Assembly: GCA_038750655.1 (NCBI GenBank)
Contig: JBCDGZ010000064.1
Location: 1-41,257, forward strand
DNA from: JBCDGZ01 sp038750655
Lineage (GTDB): Bacteria; Bacteroidota; Bacteroidia; Chitinophagales; Saprospiraceae
Length of the DNA: 41,257 nt
Reading direction: 5' to 3'
Translations under genes and position numbers: made by a program
The notes under the pieces: generated by a model
Databases searched by the model: none
Told to the model about the DNA's origin: nothing
Seen by the model: the letters and a program-made list of their open reading frames with translations, nothing else
Shown here: positions 18,346 through 27,506 of the stretch, in pieces
Layout of the letters: the number at the start of each line of letters is the position of its first letter
How positions within the stretch are numbered: the first letter of the stretch is position 1

Positions 18346-19233
18346 ATGCTACTCGAAATAAAAAACCTTTCCAAGACCTATCCCAATGAGGTCAAGGCCC
18401 TGCAAAATATCTCGCTGAAGATTGGCAAAGGGATGTTTGGCCTCTTGGGACAAAATGGAGCCGGAAAATCTACGTTGATGCGTACCATCGCCACCTTGCA
18501 AGAGGCCGATAGTGGCGGTGTTACCTTCAATGGAATTGATGTCTTTACACAGCCGCAGGAGATCAGAAAAGTACTGGGCTATCTGCCGCAGGAGTTTGGG
18601 GTCTATCCCAATGTTTCTGCTGAGGAGTTGCTGCTGCACATTGCCAACTTGAAGGGGATCGGCAGTAAGGCGGAGCGCCGGGAGAGCGTCGCGGCTCTTT
18701 TGCATAAGGTCAATTTGTACCCCGTTCGTAAGAAAAGGCTGGACAGTTACTCGGGAGGAATGAAGCAACGCTTTGGCATTGCTCAGGCCCTATTGGGCCA
18801 TCCGCAGTTGATCATCGTCGACGAGCCGACGGCCGGCCTCGACCCTATGGAGCGCAACCGATTCTACAACCTGCTCTCGGAGCTGGGCGAGAACACCGTC
18901 GTCATTCTTTCTACCCACATCGTAGAAGACGTCAGTACCCTTTGCAATAATATGGCGGTGATCGGCAACGGGCGGCTGTTACTTCAAGGCCAGCCCGACG
19001 AGGTGGTCCGTGCACTGAATGGCCGAGTCTACGAAGCGCCCATCGATAAGGCGGCCCTACCGGCCTACCAAGCCAAGTACAACATCATCTCCCAACGCTT
19101 TTTCATGGGGCGAATGATGATCACCGTTTTAGCCGACGATCGACCGGGCTACGAATTTTCTCTAAAGTCGCCGACCCTGGAAGATGCCTACTTTCAGCTT
19201 CTATCTAATCAGCAAAAAGCCGTAGCCGTATGA
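18346..19233 (+). CDS. ABC transporter ATP-binding protein
   Basis: A 295-residue ABC-2-type ATPase. Walker A is LLGQNGAGKST (about residue 33), the Q-loop region is GYLPQEFGVYPNVSAEE, the signature is SGGMKQR, Walker B is LIIVDEPTAGLDP, and the switch histidine is in STHIVEDV. The C-terminal 70 residues form the small accessory domain usual for ABC-2 ATPases (GRLLLQGQPDEVVRALNGRV onward). It overlaps the next gene by four bases (ATGA), so it forms a complex with the large permease. It follows the DUF4374 gene by nine bases, placing the transporter in the iron-linked operon. Confidence 0.96.
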   Translation: MLLEIKNLSKTYPNEVKALQNISLKIGKGMFGLLGQNGAGKSTLMRTIATLQEADSGGVTFNGIDVFTQPQEIRKVLGYLPQEFGVYPNVSAEELLLHIANLKGIGSKAERRESVAALLHKVNLYPVRKKRLDSYSGGMKQRFGIAQALLGHPQLIIVDEPTAGLDPMERNRFYNLLSELGENTVVILSTHIVEDVSTLCNNMAVIGNGRLLLQGQPDEVVRALNGRVYEAPIDKAALPAYQAKYNIISQRFFMGRMMITVLADDRPGYEFSLKSPTLEDAYFQLLSNQQKAVAV

Positions 19234-22200
19234 TTGCTGACATTCTGAGGTTCGAAATCAAAAAACGCTTTACCCACTGGTCGATTCTGCTGTTGTATGC
19301 CCTGCTGATCTTTCAAGGGGTTTGGTATACGATCGGGGAGTACGGTAGAAATGTCAATGAAGGCTTGCTGATGAATGCGCCTTCTCTTTTCTACAAAAAC
19401 CTGGCGGCTGGTGGCTTGTTGATGATGATCATCGTCGCTGTCATCACAGGGCCGGTCCTCTACCGAGAGATTCGGCATCAGACGGGGCAGTGGCTCTTTA
19501 CACAGCCGATTGCCGAAAAGGCATTCTTGCTGTCCCGGTTTTTGGCCGCCTACCTGATCAATGCTTTGGTCGCCCTGGGCTACGTACTGGGTATGGCCTT
19601 GCTGCCTTACTTTGGGGTGGGCGAGGCCCATCGCTTTGGGGCGATCCCCTGGGGGCAGTTGCTGCACGGCTATTTCTTTATCCTGCTGCCCAACTTGCTG
19701 CTGCTCACATCGCTGGTTTTCGTCGCCCTGGTCTACACCCGAAAGATCACGGCGAGCTATCTGGCGGTGATCATCACCGTGATTTTGTTTTTGCTGATGT
19801 ACGGTGCCGCAGGTACGGGCAGTATCTCTCCGGTCCTACAGCTGGCCGATCCTTTTTCCTACATCGCTGTCGACCACACCATCGACCTGATGCCCGTTGA
19901 ACTGCGCAATACGGGCTACCTGCCGTTTAGCGGCTACCTGCTTTACAACCGACTGCTGTGGTTGGCGATCAGCGCAGGGCTGATTTTTTTGACTTACCGC
20001 AAGTTTAGCTTTCAATCGTTTTTGCAGCCAAAGGGGAAGAAAGGGAAGGGGGAGAATCTGGATGCCACCGCTACTCAGACAGTTCGTTTGGCCAGTAGTC
20101 CCCCTAAAGTGAAGCGCAGTTTTCGATCAATAGATTTCATTAAAAAATTGTGGAGTCTGTCGGTGTTAGAGTTGAAAAATGTGGTGAGGATTCCTAGCTT
20201 CAAAGTAATCATCGCTTTGGTCATCATCATGAACCTGATGCAAAACCTGCTGTGGAATGCTTCGGTCTATCTGGGGCCGACCCACGCCCTGACTACGGTG
20301 ATGACCAATTTTCGGATGACCTTCGGAGTCTTTGTGATCATCTTACTGATGGTCTGGGCCGGGGAGTTGTTCTTCAAGGATCGCAGTGCAAAATTTTGGC
20401 AAATCGCCGATGCGCTGCCCATTCCGGTTTGGACGGTGGCGCTGTCCCGCTTTATCGCCATTTCGCTGGTTGCCCTGATGATTGTGTTGACCTTTATGCT
20501 GACCGGCATTGTTGTGCAAGTTATGAAGGGCGAAACGGCCTTGATTGACTTTTCCCTCTATGCCTATGACTTACTGGGCTACAACTGGGGCTGGCTGACC
20601 TACGTTTTGCAAATTGCTTTGGTCTTTTTCATTGCTGGCCTAACCCGCAATCGTATCCTGACCCACATCATTGCCTGCGGCATCTTCATCCTAACCATCA
20701 TGGCCTTTGACTTAGGGTTGATGGAACAGGCGATTTACGGCTATGCCGTGGTGCCGGGGATGGAAGACTGGTCGGAGATCAATGGTTATGGAATGTGGAT
20801 TAGTGCTGCTGGCTGGTACTTTGGCATGTGGGCATTGCTTGCGCTTGCTTTTGTGTTGGCTGGAATTTGGATGTGGCAGCGAGGGAGTCAAAAGAAATGG
20901 TCCAGCGTTTTTTCTGTGAAAAATAGACAATTAGCCTGGGGAGGAAAGCTGGCTTTGGTCTTGGCGCTGCTGGGTTTTGCTTTTGTCAGGATGCACATAA
21001 CAGAAGAAGTCAATGGAAAAGGAAACTTTACAGCGAGCGATCAGGAAGACCTTGAAAGGGCAGCCTACGAAAAGCAGTATGCTCATTTGAAAAATATTTT
21101 CCAACCCCAATACCAGCACCTTGATTTGATCCTGGATTTTTATCCCAACGAGCGCAGCGCCAATTATCGCGCAAGCATTCAGCTGCAAAATGATACGATC
21201 ACTGGAACAGATACGCTTTATCTGAATTGGCCAGAGTTTACTACGGTGGAAGAATTGAAACTGCAAGATCAACGACTAGTGGCCAGCTGGAACGATGAAG
21301 AACACAACATTACTGCTTACGCGATTCCATTTTCTCACCAAAAAGAGGCGCTATTAGAATTGACCTTGACCGCCCGTAAGACTTACGACGGTTATACACA
21401 GGGAGGGCAAAATGCGCAAGCGGACTTGCTATTCAACGGCTCCTTCGGGAGCCTCAAAGATTTTTTGTTTACCATCGGGTACGATGAGGGAAAGGAACTG
21501 ACTGAGAATCGAATTCGCGAAGATTATGGCCTGCCTAAGTTATCGTCGCGTATGGCCAGCATAGAAGAGGAAAAGGCTTTTCGTCAGGATCGGCTGGCCC
21601 CCGATGCCGTATGGGGGAGTGGTAGCCTTCTGCTGAGTACAACCTTGCCGCAAAAGATGATCGCTCCGGGAACTTTGGTCAACAACTGGACGGAAGGAGG
21701 GCGGCGATTTACTCAGTATGAAATGGCTGATCCTCGAAGTTTTAATTGGTTTGTGGGGAGTGCACATTACGAGAAGGAAGTGGCGAATACCCAAGGGACG
21801 AGCTTGGACATTTACTACGATGCCAAGCATGCTTTTAACATTGATGTATACAAAAAAGCAGGGCAACAATCGATCGCCTTTATACGTGATAATCTAGGGG
21901 GGCGTTTGCCCGATGAATTGCGCTTGTACGAAATCCCCTATTACCAGCATTCCTTTTACAGCTTTCCAAACGCGATGGCTATTTCGGAAAAAGAGGGCTG
22001 GTACGCCTTGAGTGATGCTTTGCCGGAGAAAGCTTATCTTTATCAGAGTCTGGCTGCGCAGCTCATCAAGCAGTGGTTGTACGGGGAAATGAGAATCGCC
22101 AATGTGCAAGGAGCAGATATGCTGGCGGTGGCCTTGCCCGAAGCCCTGGCCCTGTTGTTTTTGAAACAGGAGTTGGGGGAAGAAAGTACGGAGATCATTC

Positions 22201-22478
22201 TCCAAAAAAAGCAAGAAAATTACGCCAAGCAGACCAATAATGCTGCTAATCAAGAGCCGCCCTTGCTTTTTGCTGATGGGACAGATTATTTGGAAATCAA
22301 CAAGGGGGCTATTGCGCTGTATCGAGCGATAGCGGACGTTGGGCAGAAAAGATTTACACAAATCCTACACGCTTTCCTCCAAGATAAAAAAGGAAACCCT
22401 TGCGATTTTCGGTCATTCTACAATCGCCTACGACCTCATCTATCTAAAGAGACCAGCCGACTTTTTGAGAACGCTTAA
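19230..22478 (+). CDS. Giant ABC-2 permease fused to a degenerate M1-peptidase-like domain
   Basis: A 1082-residue membrane protein. Two ABC-2 permease halves, each with about six hydrophobic helices, occupy roughly residues 10-255 and 305-565, joined by a basic loop (PKGKKGKGENLDA). One more helix near 572-590 precedes an extracytoplasmic C-terminal region (about 610-1082) with the layout of M1 aminopeptidases. The place of the zinc motif HExxHxW is filled by AAQLIKQWLYGE, that is A943-Q-x-x-K947, so both zinc histidines and the catalytic glutamate are absent. Fusions of ABC-2 permease with M1 domains are known in Bacteroidota; this copy looks catalytically dead and may instead bind a peptide or protein. 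It partners the ATPase in the previous gene. The transported substrate is unknown. Confidence 0.88.
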   Translation: MIADILRFEIKKRFTHWSILLLYALLIFQGVWYTIGEYGRNVNEGLLMNAPSLFYKNLAAGGLLMMIIVAVITGPVLYREIRHQTGQWLFTQPIAEKAFLLSRFLAAYLINALVALGYVLGMALLPYFGVGEAHRFGAIPWGQLLHGYFFILLPNLLLLTSLVFVALVYTRKITASYLAVIITVILFLLMYGAAGTGSISPVLQLADPFSYIAVDHTIDLMPVELRNTGYLPFSGYLLYNRLLWLAISAGLIFLTYRKFSFQSFLQPKGKKGKGENLDATATQTVRLASSPPKVKRSFRSIDFIKKLWSLSVLELKNVVRIPSFKVIIALVIIMNLMQNLLWNASVYLGPTHALTTVMTNFRMTFGVFVIILLMVWAGELFFKDRSAKFWQIADALPIPVWTVALSRFIAISLVALMIVLTFMLTGIVVQVMKGETALIDFSLYAYDLLGYNWGWLTYVLQIALVFFIAGLTRNRILTHIIACGIFILTIMAFDLGLMEQAIYGYAVVPGMEDWSEINGYGMWISAAGWYFGMWALLALAFVLAGIWMWQRGSQKKWSSVFSVKNRQLAWGGKLALVLALLGFAFVRMHITEEVNGKGNFTASDQEDLERAAYEKQYAHLKNIFQPQYQHLDLILDFYPNERSANYRASIQLQNDTITGTDTLYLNWPEFTTVEELKLQDQRLVASWNDEEHNITAYAIPFSHQKEALLELTLTARKTYDGYTQGGQNAQADLLFNGSFGSLKDFLFTIGYDEGKELTENRIREDYGLPKLSSRMASIEEEKAFRQDRLAPDAVWGSGSLLLSTTLPQKMIAPGTLVNNWTEGGRRFTQYEMADPRSFNWFVGSAHYEKEVANTQGTSLDIYYDAKHAFNIDVYKKAGQQSIAFIRDNLGGRLPDELRLYEIPYYQHSFYSFPNAMAISEKEGWYALSDALPEKAYLYQSLAAQLIKQWLYGEMRIANVQGADMLAVALPEALALLFLKQELGEESTEIILQKKQENYAKQTNNAANQEPPLLFADGTDYLEINKGAIALYRAIADVGQKRFTQILHAFLQDKKGNPCDFRSFYNRLRPHLSKETSRLFENA

Positions 22479-22490
22479 TTGTAAATAGCC

Positions 22491-23249
22491 ATGAACCGCA
22501 TTGATCATATTTTGCTAAAAACGGATGACCTTCACAAAGCTGTACAAGACTTTGAGGCGGCAGGCTTTAAGGTGTTTTATGGTTCCCCAAAAGAGCGGGC
22601 GCACAATGCGCTGGTTTATTTGCAGGACCATAGCTTTATCGAATTGCTCCGTACGACGGTCATCCCCAGCTACGGTAGAGCTTTGGCCAAATGGGGGATT
22701 CTGAAATTGATCAGTCCGATGTTCCATCGCTTCGCCTACTATTATTTCAACGAAGGCCCTATTGTCGACTTTGCCATTTACAGTACTCAGATTGCAGATT
22801 TTCACCAGCGGGTGCGAAAAGAATCATCTTCGCTTGCTACGAATTTCAAGCGAGAAAAGCCGAACGGTACGACGGTGCGTTGGAAACTTTTTACGCCGAA
22901 GAATGAAGATTTTCCCTTTGTAATGTCTGACTATACTCCCGAAAAAATGTCATCGGATGAGACCAATATTCATCCGAATGGAATCACAGGAATTCAGCGC
23001 CTGGAGATTGATGTGGGAGGGGATATTGATCAATTTCGAGGGGCATTGCAGCAGTACTACGGAGTGGGGGAGGAGCGACTGAAGCGTACGGAGGAGGGCT
23101 TTGAAGTTCGAACGGAAAATGCTACGTTAGTCTATCGAAGGGCAGACACCTATAAGATTCGGCAGTTGGTGCTTTCTCCGTCTAATAAAATGGTGGAAGA
23201 ACGATTGAGAGGGTACGGTATTCGGACGGCAGGAGAGAAGAATAATTAG
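22491..23249 (+). CDS. Glyoxalase-like (VOC superfamily, Glyoxalase_3 type) protein
   Basis: A 252-residue protein with the paired beta-alpha-beta-beta-beta layout of the VOC fold. The N-terminal module reads RIDHILLKTDDLHKAVQDFEAAGFKVFYGS, with NALVYLQDHSFIELL as the metal-site strand (Glu at the end). The second module begins ITGIQRLEIDVGGDIDQFRGALQQYYG. This is the general form of Pfam Glyoxalase_3-like domains, found in many uncharacterised enzymes. The metal ligand set (His5, Glu53 and a possible third residue) is incomplete to my eye, so the reaction is not assigned. It starts 12 bases after the permease and may be the distal gene of that operon. Confidence 0.8.
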   Translation: MNRIDHILLKTDDLHKAVQDFEAAGFKVFYGSPKERAHNALVYLQDHSFIELLRTTVIPSYGRALAKWGILKLISPMFHRFAYYYFNEGPIVDFAIYSTQIADFHQRVRKESSSLATNFKREKPNGTTVRWKLFTPKNEDFPFVMSDYTPEKMSSDETNIHPNGITGIQRLEIDVGGDIDQFRGALQQYYGVGEERLKRTEEGFEVRTENATLVYRRADTYKIRQLVLSPSNKMVEERLRGYGIRTAGEKNN

Positions 23250-23270
23250 CTGCCACTTTAAATCTAAAAT

Positions 23271-24137
23271 TTGATGATAAAGATACTGAAATGGATCGTG
23301 TTGATCATCTTGATTCCGATTGGTCTTTTGTTATTCTATATTTTTTTGGAAAATAGAAGTTATCCCTCCTATAAATTCCGCATGCCGAAAGAGGAAAAAA
23401 GAAAGGGACTGCTCCTGACTTGGGAGGCCACCTCTTCCGCTGATTTTTGGCAGGCCTACCATCAACACCTCTTTCCCGATCTACAGCAGTGGCACCAGCG
23501 GGGCGACCTCCTTATGGTGCTCCCTTTTGATCATCCGCCCCTAAAGCATCCCGACGCCAGCGGCCAGTGGACCCACTGTACTGTTCTGCTCTTCGATGCG
23601 AAGGCTGATCATCAAGCCATCAGTGAAACGCTGATTGCTAGCATCAAAAACAGCCCCCTCTTACCGGCCTTCCGCGCCGCCGATCTCATGCAATTACAAA
23701 AAGGCTTGGACAAACTCTACCCTATTACCAACGGCTATGAGCGCGAAGCCCGCCTGCAAAATACCGTCGAATACGTTTTTTCCAATCCCGAGCATCGCTC
23801 CACCTACTACGAAGAGCAATACCTTTGGTCGGGGCCAGCCATGGCCGATCTACACAGCAGAGATAAGGCTGGGCGCTTTATCGGCTTTGAGGTTGAGCAA
23901 CGCCTATCGGGAACGGACACTATGCCTCAATGGGATTTAATTCATGTATTCGGCTTCACCCGCTGGCAAATGGTTAAATCCGTTCCTTATTTCTTTCCTA
24001 CCTGGGACCGACATGCTCGCAGAGCCTTTGGCGAAGGCACAAGCTTCAAAGAGAAGTTGAAGGAGTGGGACAAGATTCGCCTCAATGTGAAGGGCCGTGC
24101 GCGTCAGTATATGGAGGGGACTTTACAAGCAAAGTAA
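23271..24137 (+). CDS. Membrane-anchored protein of unknown function
   Basis: I do not recognise this 288-residue protein. An N-terminal helix (ILKWIVLIILIPIGLLLFYIFL) anchors it. The rest is soluble, rich in aromatic residues and basic-acidic stretches. It contains a segment resembling a ferredoxin-like alpha-beta unit (LLTWEATSSADFWQAYHQHLFPDLQQWHQ and MPQWDLIHVFGFTRWQMVKS), the sort of alternation seen in dimeric alpha-beta barrel proteins, but no catalytic motif stands out. It starts 21 bases after the glyoxalase-like gene on the same strand and is probably translated from the same message. It ends close to the convergent DUF1501 gene. Confidence 0.75.
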   Translation: MMIKILKWIVLIILIPIGLLLFYIFLENRSYPSYKFRMPKEEKRKGLLLTWEATSSADFWQAYHQHLFPDLQQWHQRGDLLMVLPFDHPPLKHPDASGQWTHCTVLLFDAKADHQAISETLIASIKNSPLLPAFRAADLMQLQKGLDKLYPITNGYEREARLQNTVEYVFSNPEHRSTYYEEQYLWSGPAMADLHSRDKAGRFIGFEVEQRLSGTDTMPQWDLIHVFGFTRWQMVKSVPYFFPTWDRHARRAFGEGTSFKEKLKEWDKIRLNVKGRARQYMEGTLQAK

Positions 24138-24182
24138 ATGATTGGATTGTTTTTGAGAAAGGGCTGCTGGGACAATTTGCGC

Positions 24183-25610
24183 TTAGATTTTCATAAATCC
24201 AATTGGAAGCGTGCTGCTATTGGCATCGTAGAAGTTCCCAATGTTAGGCAGCACATAACTCAAGTCCCCGTTGCTCACTCCAAACCATTTGGATAATTCT
24301 GCAAAGTACTCATCGGTCGAAAGGGAGGGGAGGAGGATGGCACCGCCTACGTCGTCCTGACCGTTGAGTGCGAGGGAGGGGTACTTTCCGAAGACTTGCC
24401 CGCCGTTGACGCTGCCACCCATGACCATCACATTGCCGCCCCAGGCGTGGTCGCTGCCGTTGCCGTTGGAGGTGAGGGTGCGGCCAAAGTCGGAAGCGGT
24501 AAAGGTGGTGACGCAGTCGGCGAGGCCCAGCTCCTCCATCGCTGCTTGAAACTCTGAGAGGGCTTTGCTCACGACGCTCAGCATCGCTACTTGATTGTCC
24601 AGCACGCCATCGTGGTGGTCCCAGCCTCCGAAGTTGAGGAAGAAGGTTTGGCGGCGGACCTCTAAAGTTTTTCTCACCGCAATGGTTTTGGCAATCAGTT
24701 CCATATTAGCGGAAACGGGGTTATCAGAAAAGGTAGTCGTCAATTTGGGGGCCTTTTGGATCGCGGCGCCAAACTCCTCGTGGTTAGCTTGGGAGTCCTT
24801 AATTTTTTTGGTAAAGGTGGATTTGAAAATGTCTTGGTATTGCTGTGCCAATAAACTCTCTGTACCGCTTCTCAGTACTCGGGCTAAAGTACTCGTTCCT
24901 TCCAATACTTTGATCCCCACGCTCCCGCCTGCGGCGGCCCGAATCGCATATTCCGTCGATCGATTGCCCACCTGAAAAATATTGGTGCCCGACAAAGAAA
25001 TATTCATCGAGATGTTTTGGTTGCCATTTCCCGCCTGCAAAATATCCGCCATCCGGCCGCCCCAGCCTTTGGAAGAACGCGTCTGCGGAATGGAGGTCTG
25101 CCACTGTTGGATTTGATCAGCGTGAGAGAGCAGGCCGACGGGGACGGGGACGCTTCCGTTCAAGTACTGCGCCTTAGTCGTCGGCGCAACCAGCGTCCCG
25201 ACGTTGCTGATGAAAGAAAGTTTATTGTCATTAAACAGCCGCTGGACTTCCGGCATCGACGGATGAAGGCCAAATTGTTTCCCCTCACTATCCGCAAAAT
25301 TGATTGGTAGTAAATCTCCTTTTGGCAAAGCCAGATTCGAACGGGTCTTGGCGTACTCTTTATAATGAGCACCCTTGCGTGGAACGAGCATATTGAAACT
25401 GTCATTCCCACCCGCTAGTAAAATACAAACCATCGCTTTGTAATCTCCATCGTCCGGGAGCGAAGGTTGGGCCATTCCGGCCAAGGCATTGACCACACCG
25501 AGATTTAAAATAGAACTCAAAAAAGTCGTCGACCCTACCGCGGCACAAGAGGCCGTCCCCAAAAACCTACGGCGGCTCATTCCTTTTTGATGCTGATGTT
25601 TTTTGCTCAT
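24183..25610 (-). CDS. DUF1501 domain protein, Tat-exported
   Basis: A 475-residue DUF1501 protein (alkaline-phosphatase-like fold family). The N-terminus has a twin-arginine signal, MSRRRFLGTASCAAVG (residues 11-26), suggesting folded export. Family segments follow: VCILLAGGNDSFNMLVP (about 85), the GLHPSMPEVQRLFND block, LLSHADQIQQWQTS, FFLNFGGWDHHDGVLDNQ, and TFTASDFGRTLTSNGNGSDHAWGGNVMVMGG, carrying the conserved D, H and S/T residues. It begins seven bases after the DUF1800 gene; these two families are almost always adjacent in Bacteroidota and Planctomycetota. Their function is unsettled, though exported-protein maturation or surface roles have been suggested. Confidence 0.95.
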   Translation of the reverse strand: MSKKHQHQKGMSRRRFLGTASCAAVGSTTFLSSILNLGVVNALAGMAQPSLPDDGDYKAMVCILLAGGNDSFNMLVPRKGAHYKEYAKTRSNLALPKGDLLPINFADSEGKQFGLHPSMPEVQRLFNDNKLSFISNVGTLVAPTTKAQYLNGSVPVPVGLLSHADQIQQWQTSIPQTRSSKGWGGRMADILQAGNGNQNISMNISLSGTNIFQVGNRSTEYAIRAAAGGSVGIKVLEGTSTLARVLRSGTESLLAQQYQDIFKSTFTKKIKDSQANHEEFGAAIQKAPKLTTTFSDNPVSANMELIAKTIAVRKTLEVRRQTFFLNFGGWDHHDGVLDNQVAMLSVVSKALSEFQAAMEELGLADCVTTFTASDFGRTLTSNGNGSDHAWGGNVMVMGGSVNGGQVFGKYPSLALNGQDDVGGAILLPSLSTDEYFAELSKWFGVSNGDLSYVLPNIGNFYDANSSTLPIGFMKI

Positions 25611-25617
25611 GGTAAGA

Positions 25618-27456
25618 TTATTTTTGAATGCTGTATTCCGGGGAAATGAAGGATAAAAATAAAGCAGCTTTGACTCGTTCCACCGGATCGGAAAGCTGCT
25701 CGACTGCTTTGAGAATTGATGCCTTGGTGGCCTCTGAGAATGCTCCTCCTGTCAAAATCAAATTCAATCGCTCGATCAAGGCTGGCGCATTCCAAGCCAT
25801 ATTGTACTCCTCCTCCAAATCCAGATAGAGGTAATCCTTGGGGTCTAAGTCACTGAGCTCGTAGCTCGGTGTATTATGGGAGTCCTTGCCCGCGTGCGTC
25901 GCAATTTCCCCGTAGTAATCATTGATAAACCAATCGTAAGCCAGATTGATAAAATTGATGGAAGTGGCGGAAGTATGAATCTGAAATTCGGGCGCAAATA
26001 AATCCGCATCAGCAATCGGTCCATTGGGCTGGTATTCCGGCAGATAGAAATTGAAAACACTCGGCGAAGTTAAAACGCCCTGGCTTACCGCCTCATCAAA
26101 AAGGTAGCCCCAATTCCATAGCTTTCCTGATTGATTGGTTACATTAAACGCCCTCAAGGCTTGGGTATACCGCAGCAAAGGCTCGCGCAGCTTCCCCGCC
26201 TGCGGCATCTCCTTCCAGGAATCCTCCAAAGCCTCCTTGTCCAATAAAATTGCTCGAATCACCGCTTTCATATCCCCCCGAACTCCCAAGCCATTGTCAT
26301 CAAATTTTGCCGCTACCCGCCGGACATAAGCCGGCGTCGGATTAGATTTGACCAAACGCTGAATCAATAATTTCCCAATAAAAGGCCCGACATTAGGATG
26401 ATGAAAAAGATTATCGACAGCAGCATTAATATCTTCCAAAGTAGTCTGCCCAGCGGGCACCACTTTACCATTCAATAATTTTTTCACTCCCGGCTCGTGC
26501 CACTCCTCAAAAGCCACCATCGGCTCCCAGGTGACAATCGTTGCCGGGCTTTCATTGTACTCACTTCCCCATTCCGTAGGGTACTGACTGTAATCCTCCC
26601 AAGGCCAGTAATAGCCCGCAGGGGCCAAGCCCGTAAAGATTTTCGCAAATTCCTTAATATCCCCATTATCGTAGGTCGGAATCGGCTTCCCCGCGCCATC
26701 CAATTTGGGCGAACCATCCTGATGCAGTTCATACAAACCAATCGAGAACAGCTGCATAATCTCCCGCGCATAATTCTCATCGGGGTGAATATTCTTCGCC
26801 GCGTTCGACTTGGGATTATTAATATGACTCAAATAAAATCCCATCATCGGATGCAGCGAAATATCGTACAGCAAATCCCGAAAGTTCCCAAAGGCATGTC
26901 CGTAGAGCAGATCGTAATAATCCGCCATCCCCGGCCCGCTCAATTGCAGGTTGGACTTTTCCGAAATCACAAAAATCTGACTCATCGCCTGCGTCACCCG
27001 CTGCCGCACATGATCGTCCGACTTCAGAATGTTATTCCACCAAGCCATCTTCCAATAAAACCAATACGGCAGCACCGCATCGCCGTGATTGACAATATAA
27101 TCCCTGCCCCAAATCGCAATGTACTGAGGATAGAAATGCTCCCAAATCATCCAGGTAGTATCCCGGAAATTGACCTGCGGAGGCATCGCTAACTGCTTCT
27201 CCAACCAACGCGCCTGGCCCTGCTTGGATACCGCACTGATGGTTTCATAATCCGCTCCCAAAGAAGCGTAGTTGAGAAAGCGAGCGGCATCATAGGTGTC
27301 CGCGCCAAACGTACTTCCAGTAGGTGCTGGAGCGCCGCCGGAGTGGGTACTAACTGCAACACTTGGTGCATGGTCACCTCCTTCGTAATGGGTAGAAATT
27401 TGTGCATACGCTGCAAGACAAGGCAACAACAGCAAAACAAAAAAGATAGGTTTCAT
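25618..27456 (-). CDS. DUF1800 domain protein
   Basis: A 612-residue secreted protein with a standard signal peptide (MKPIFFVLLLLPCLAAYAQ). The DUF1800 domain contains AARFLNYASLGADYETISAV, the WMIWEHFYPQYIA region, VRQRVTQAMSQIFVIS, GHAFGNFRDLLYDISLHPMM (helix bundle core) and NYAREIMQLFSIGLYELHQDGSP. The NVGPFIGKLLIQRLVKSNPTPAYVRRVAAKFDDN block follows. These are the diagnostic family segments. It is the upstream gene of the DUF1800-DUF1501 pair, seven bases apart, and probably acts with it. The C-terminus (VERVKAALFLSFISPEYSIQK) is the usual family end. Nothing about substrate is visible. Confidence 0.94.
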   Translation of the reverse strand: MKPIFFVLLLLPCLAAYAQISTHYEGGDHAPSVAVSTHSGGAPAPTGSTFGADTYDAARFLNYASLGADYETISAVSKQGQARWLEKQLAMPPQVNFRDTTWMIWEHFYPQYIAIWGRDYIVNHGDAVLPYWFYWKMAWWNNILKSDDHVRQRVTQAMSQIFVISEKSNLQLSGPGMADYYDLLYGHAFGNFRDLLYDISLHPMMGFYLSHINNPKSNAAKNIHPDENYAREIMQLFSIGLYELHQDGSPKLDGAGKPIPTYDNGDIKEFAKIFTGLAPAGYYWPWEDYSQYPTEWGSEYNESPATIVTWEPMVAFEEWHEPGVKKLLNGKVVPAGQTTLEDINAAVDNLFHHPNVGPFIGKLLIQRLVKSNPTPAYVRRVAAKFDDNGLGVRGDMKAVIRAILLDKEALEDSWKEMPQAGKLREPLLRYTQALRAFNVTNQSGKLWNWGYLFDEAVSQGVLTSPSVFNFYLPEYQPNGPIADADLFAPEFQIHTSATSINFINLAYDWFINDYYGEIATHAGKDSHNTPSYELSDLDPKDYLYLDLEEEYNMAWNAPALIERLNLILTGGAFSEATKASILKAVEQLSDPVERVKAALFLSFISPEYSIQK

Positions 27457-27506
27457 AAATTATTTAGATCGTTTTAAGGGACAGAAATGCATTATTAATA
27501 ATTCCA

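Noticed and set aside
26497..27192. A 231-codon plus-strand frame opposite the DUF1800 gene
   Set aside because: Arginine- and isoleucine-rich shadow of a well-supported gene on the other strand.
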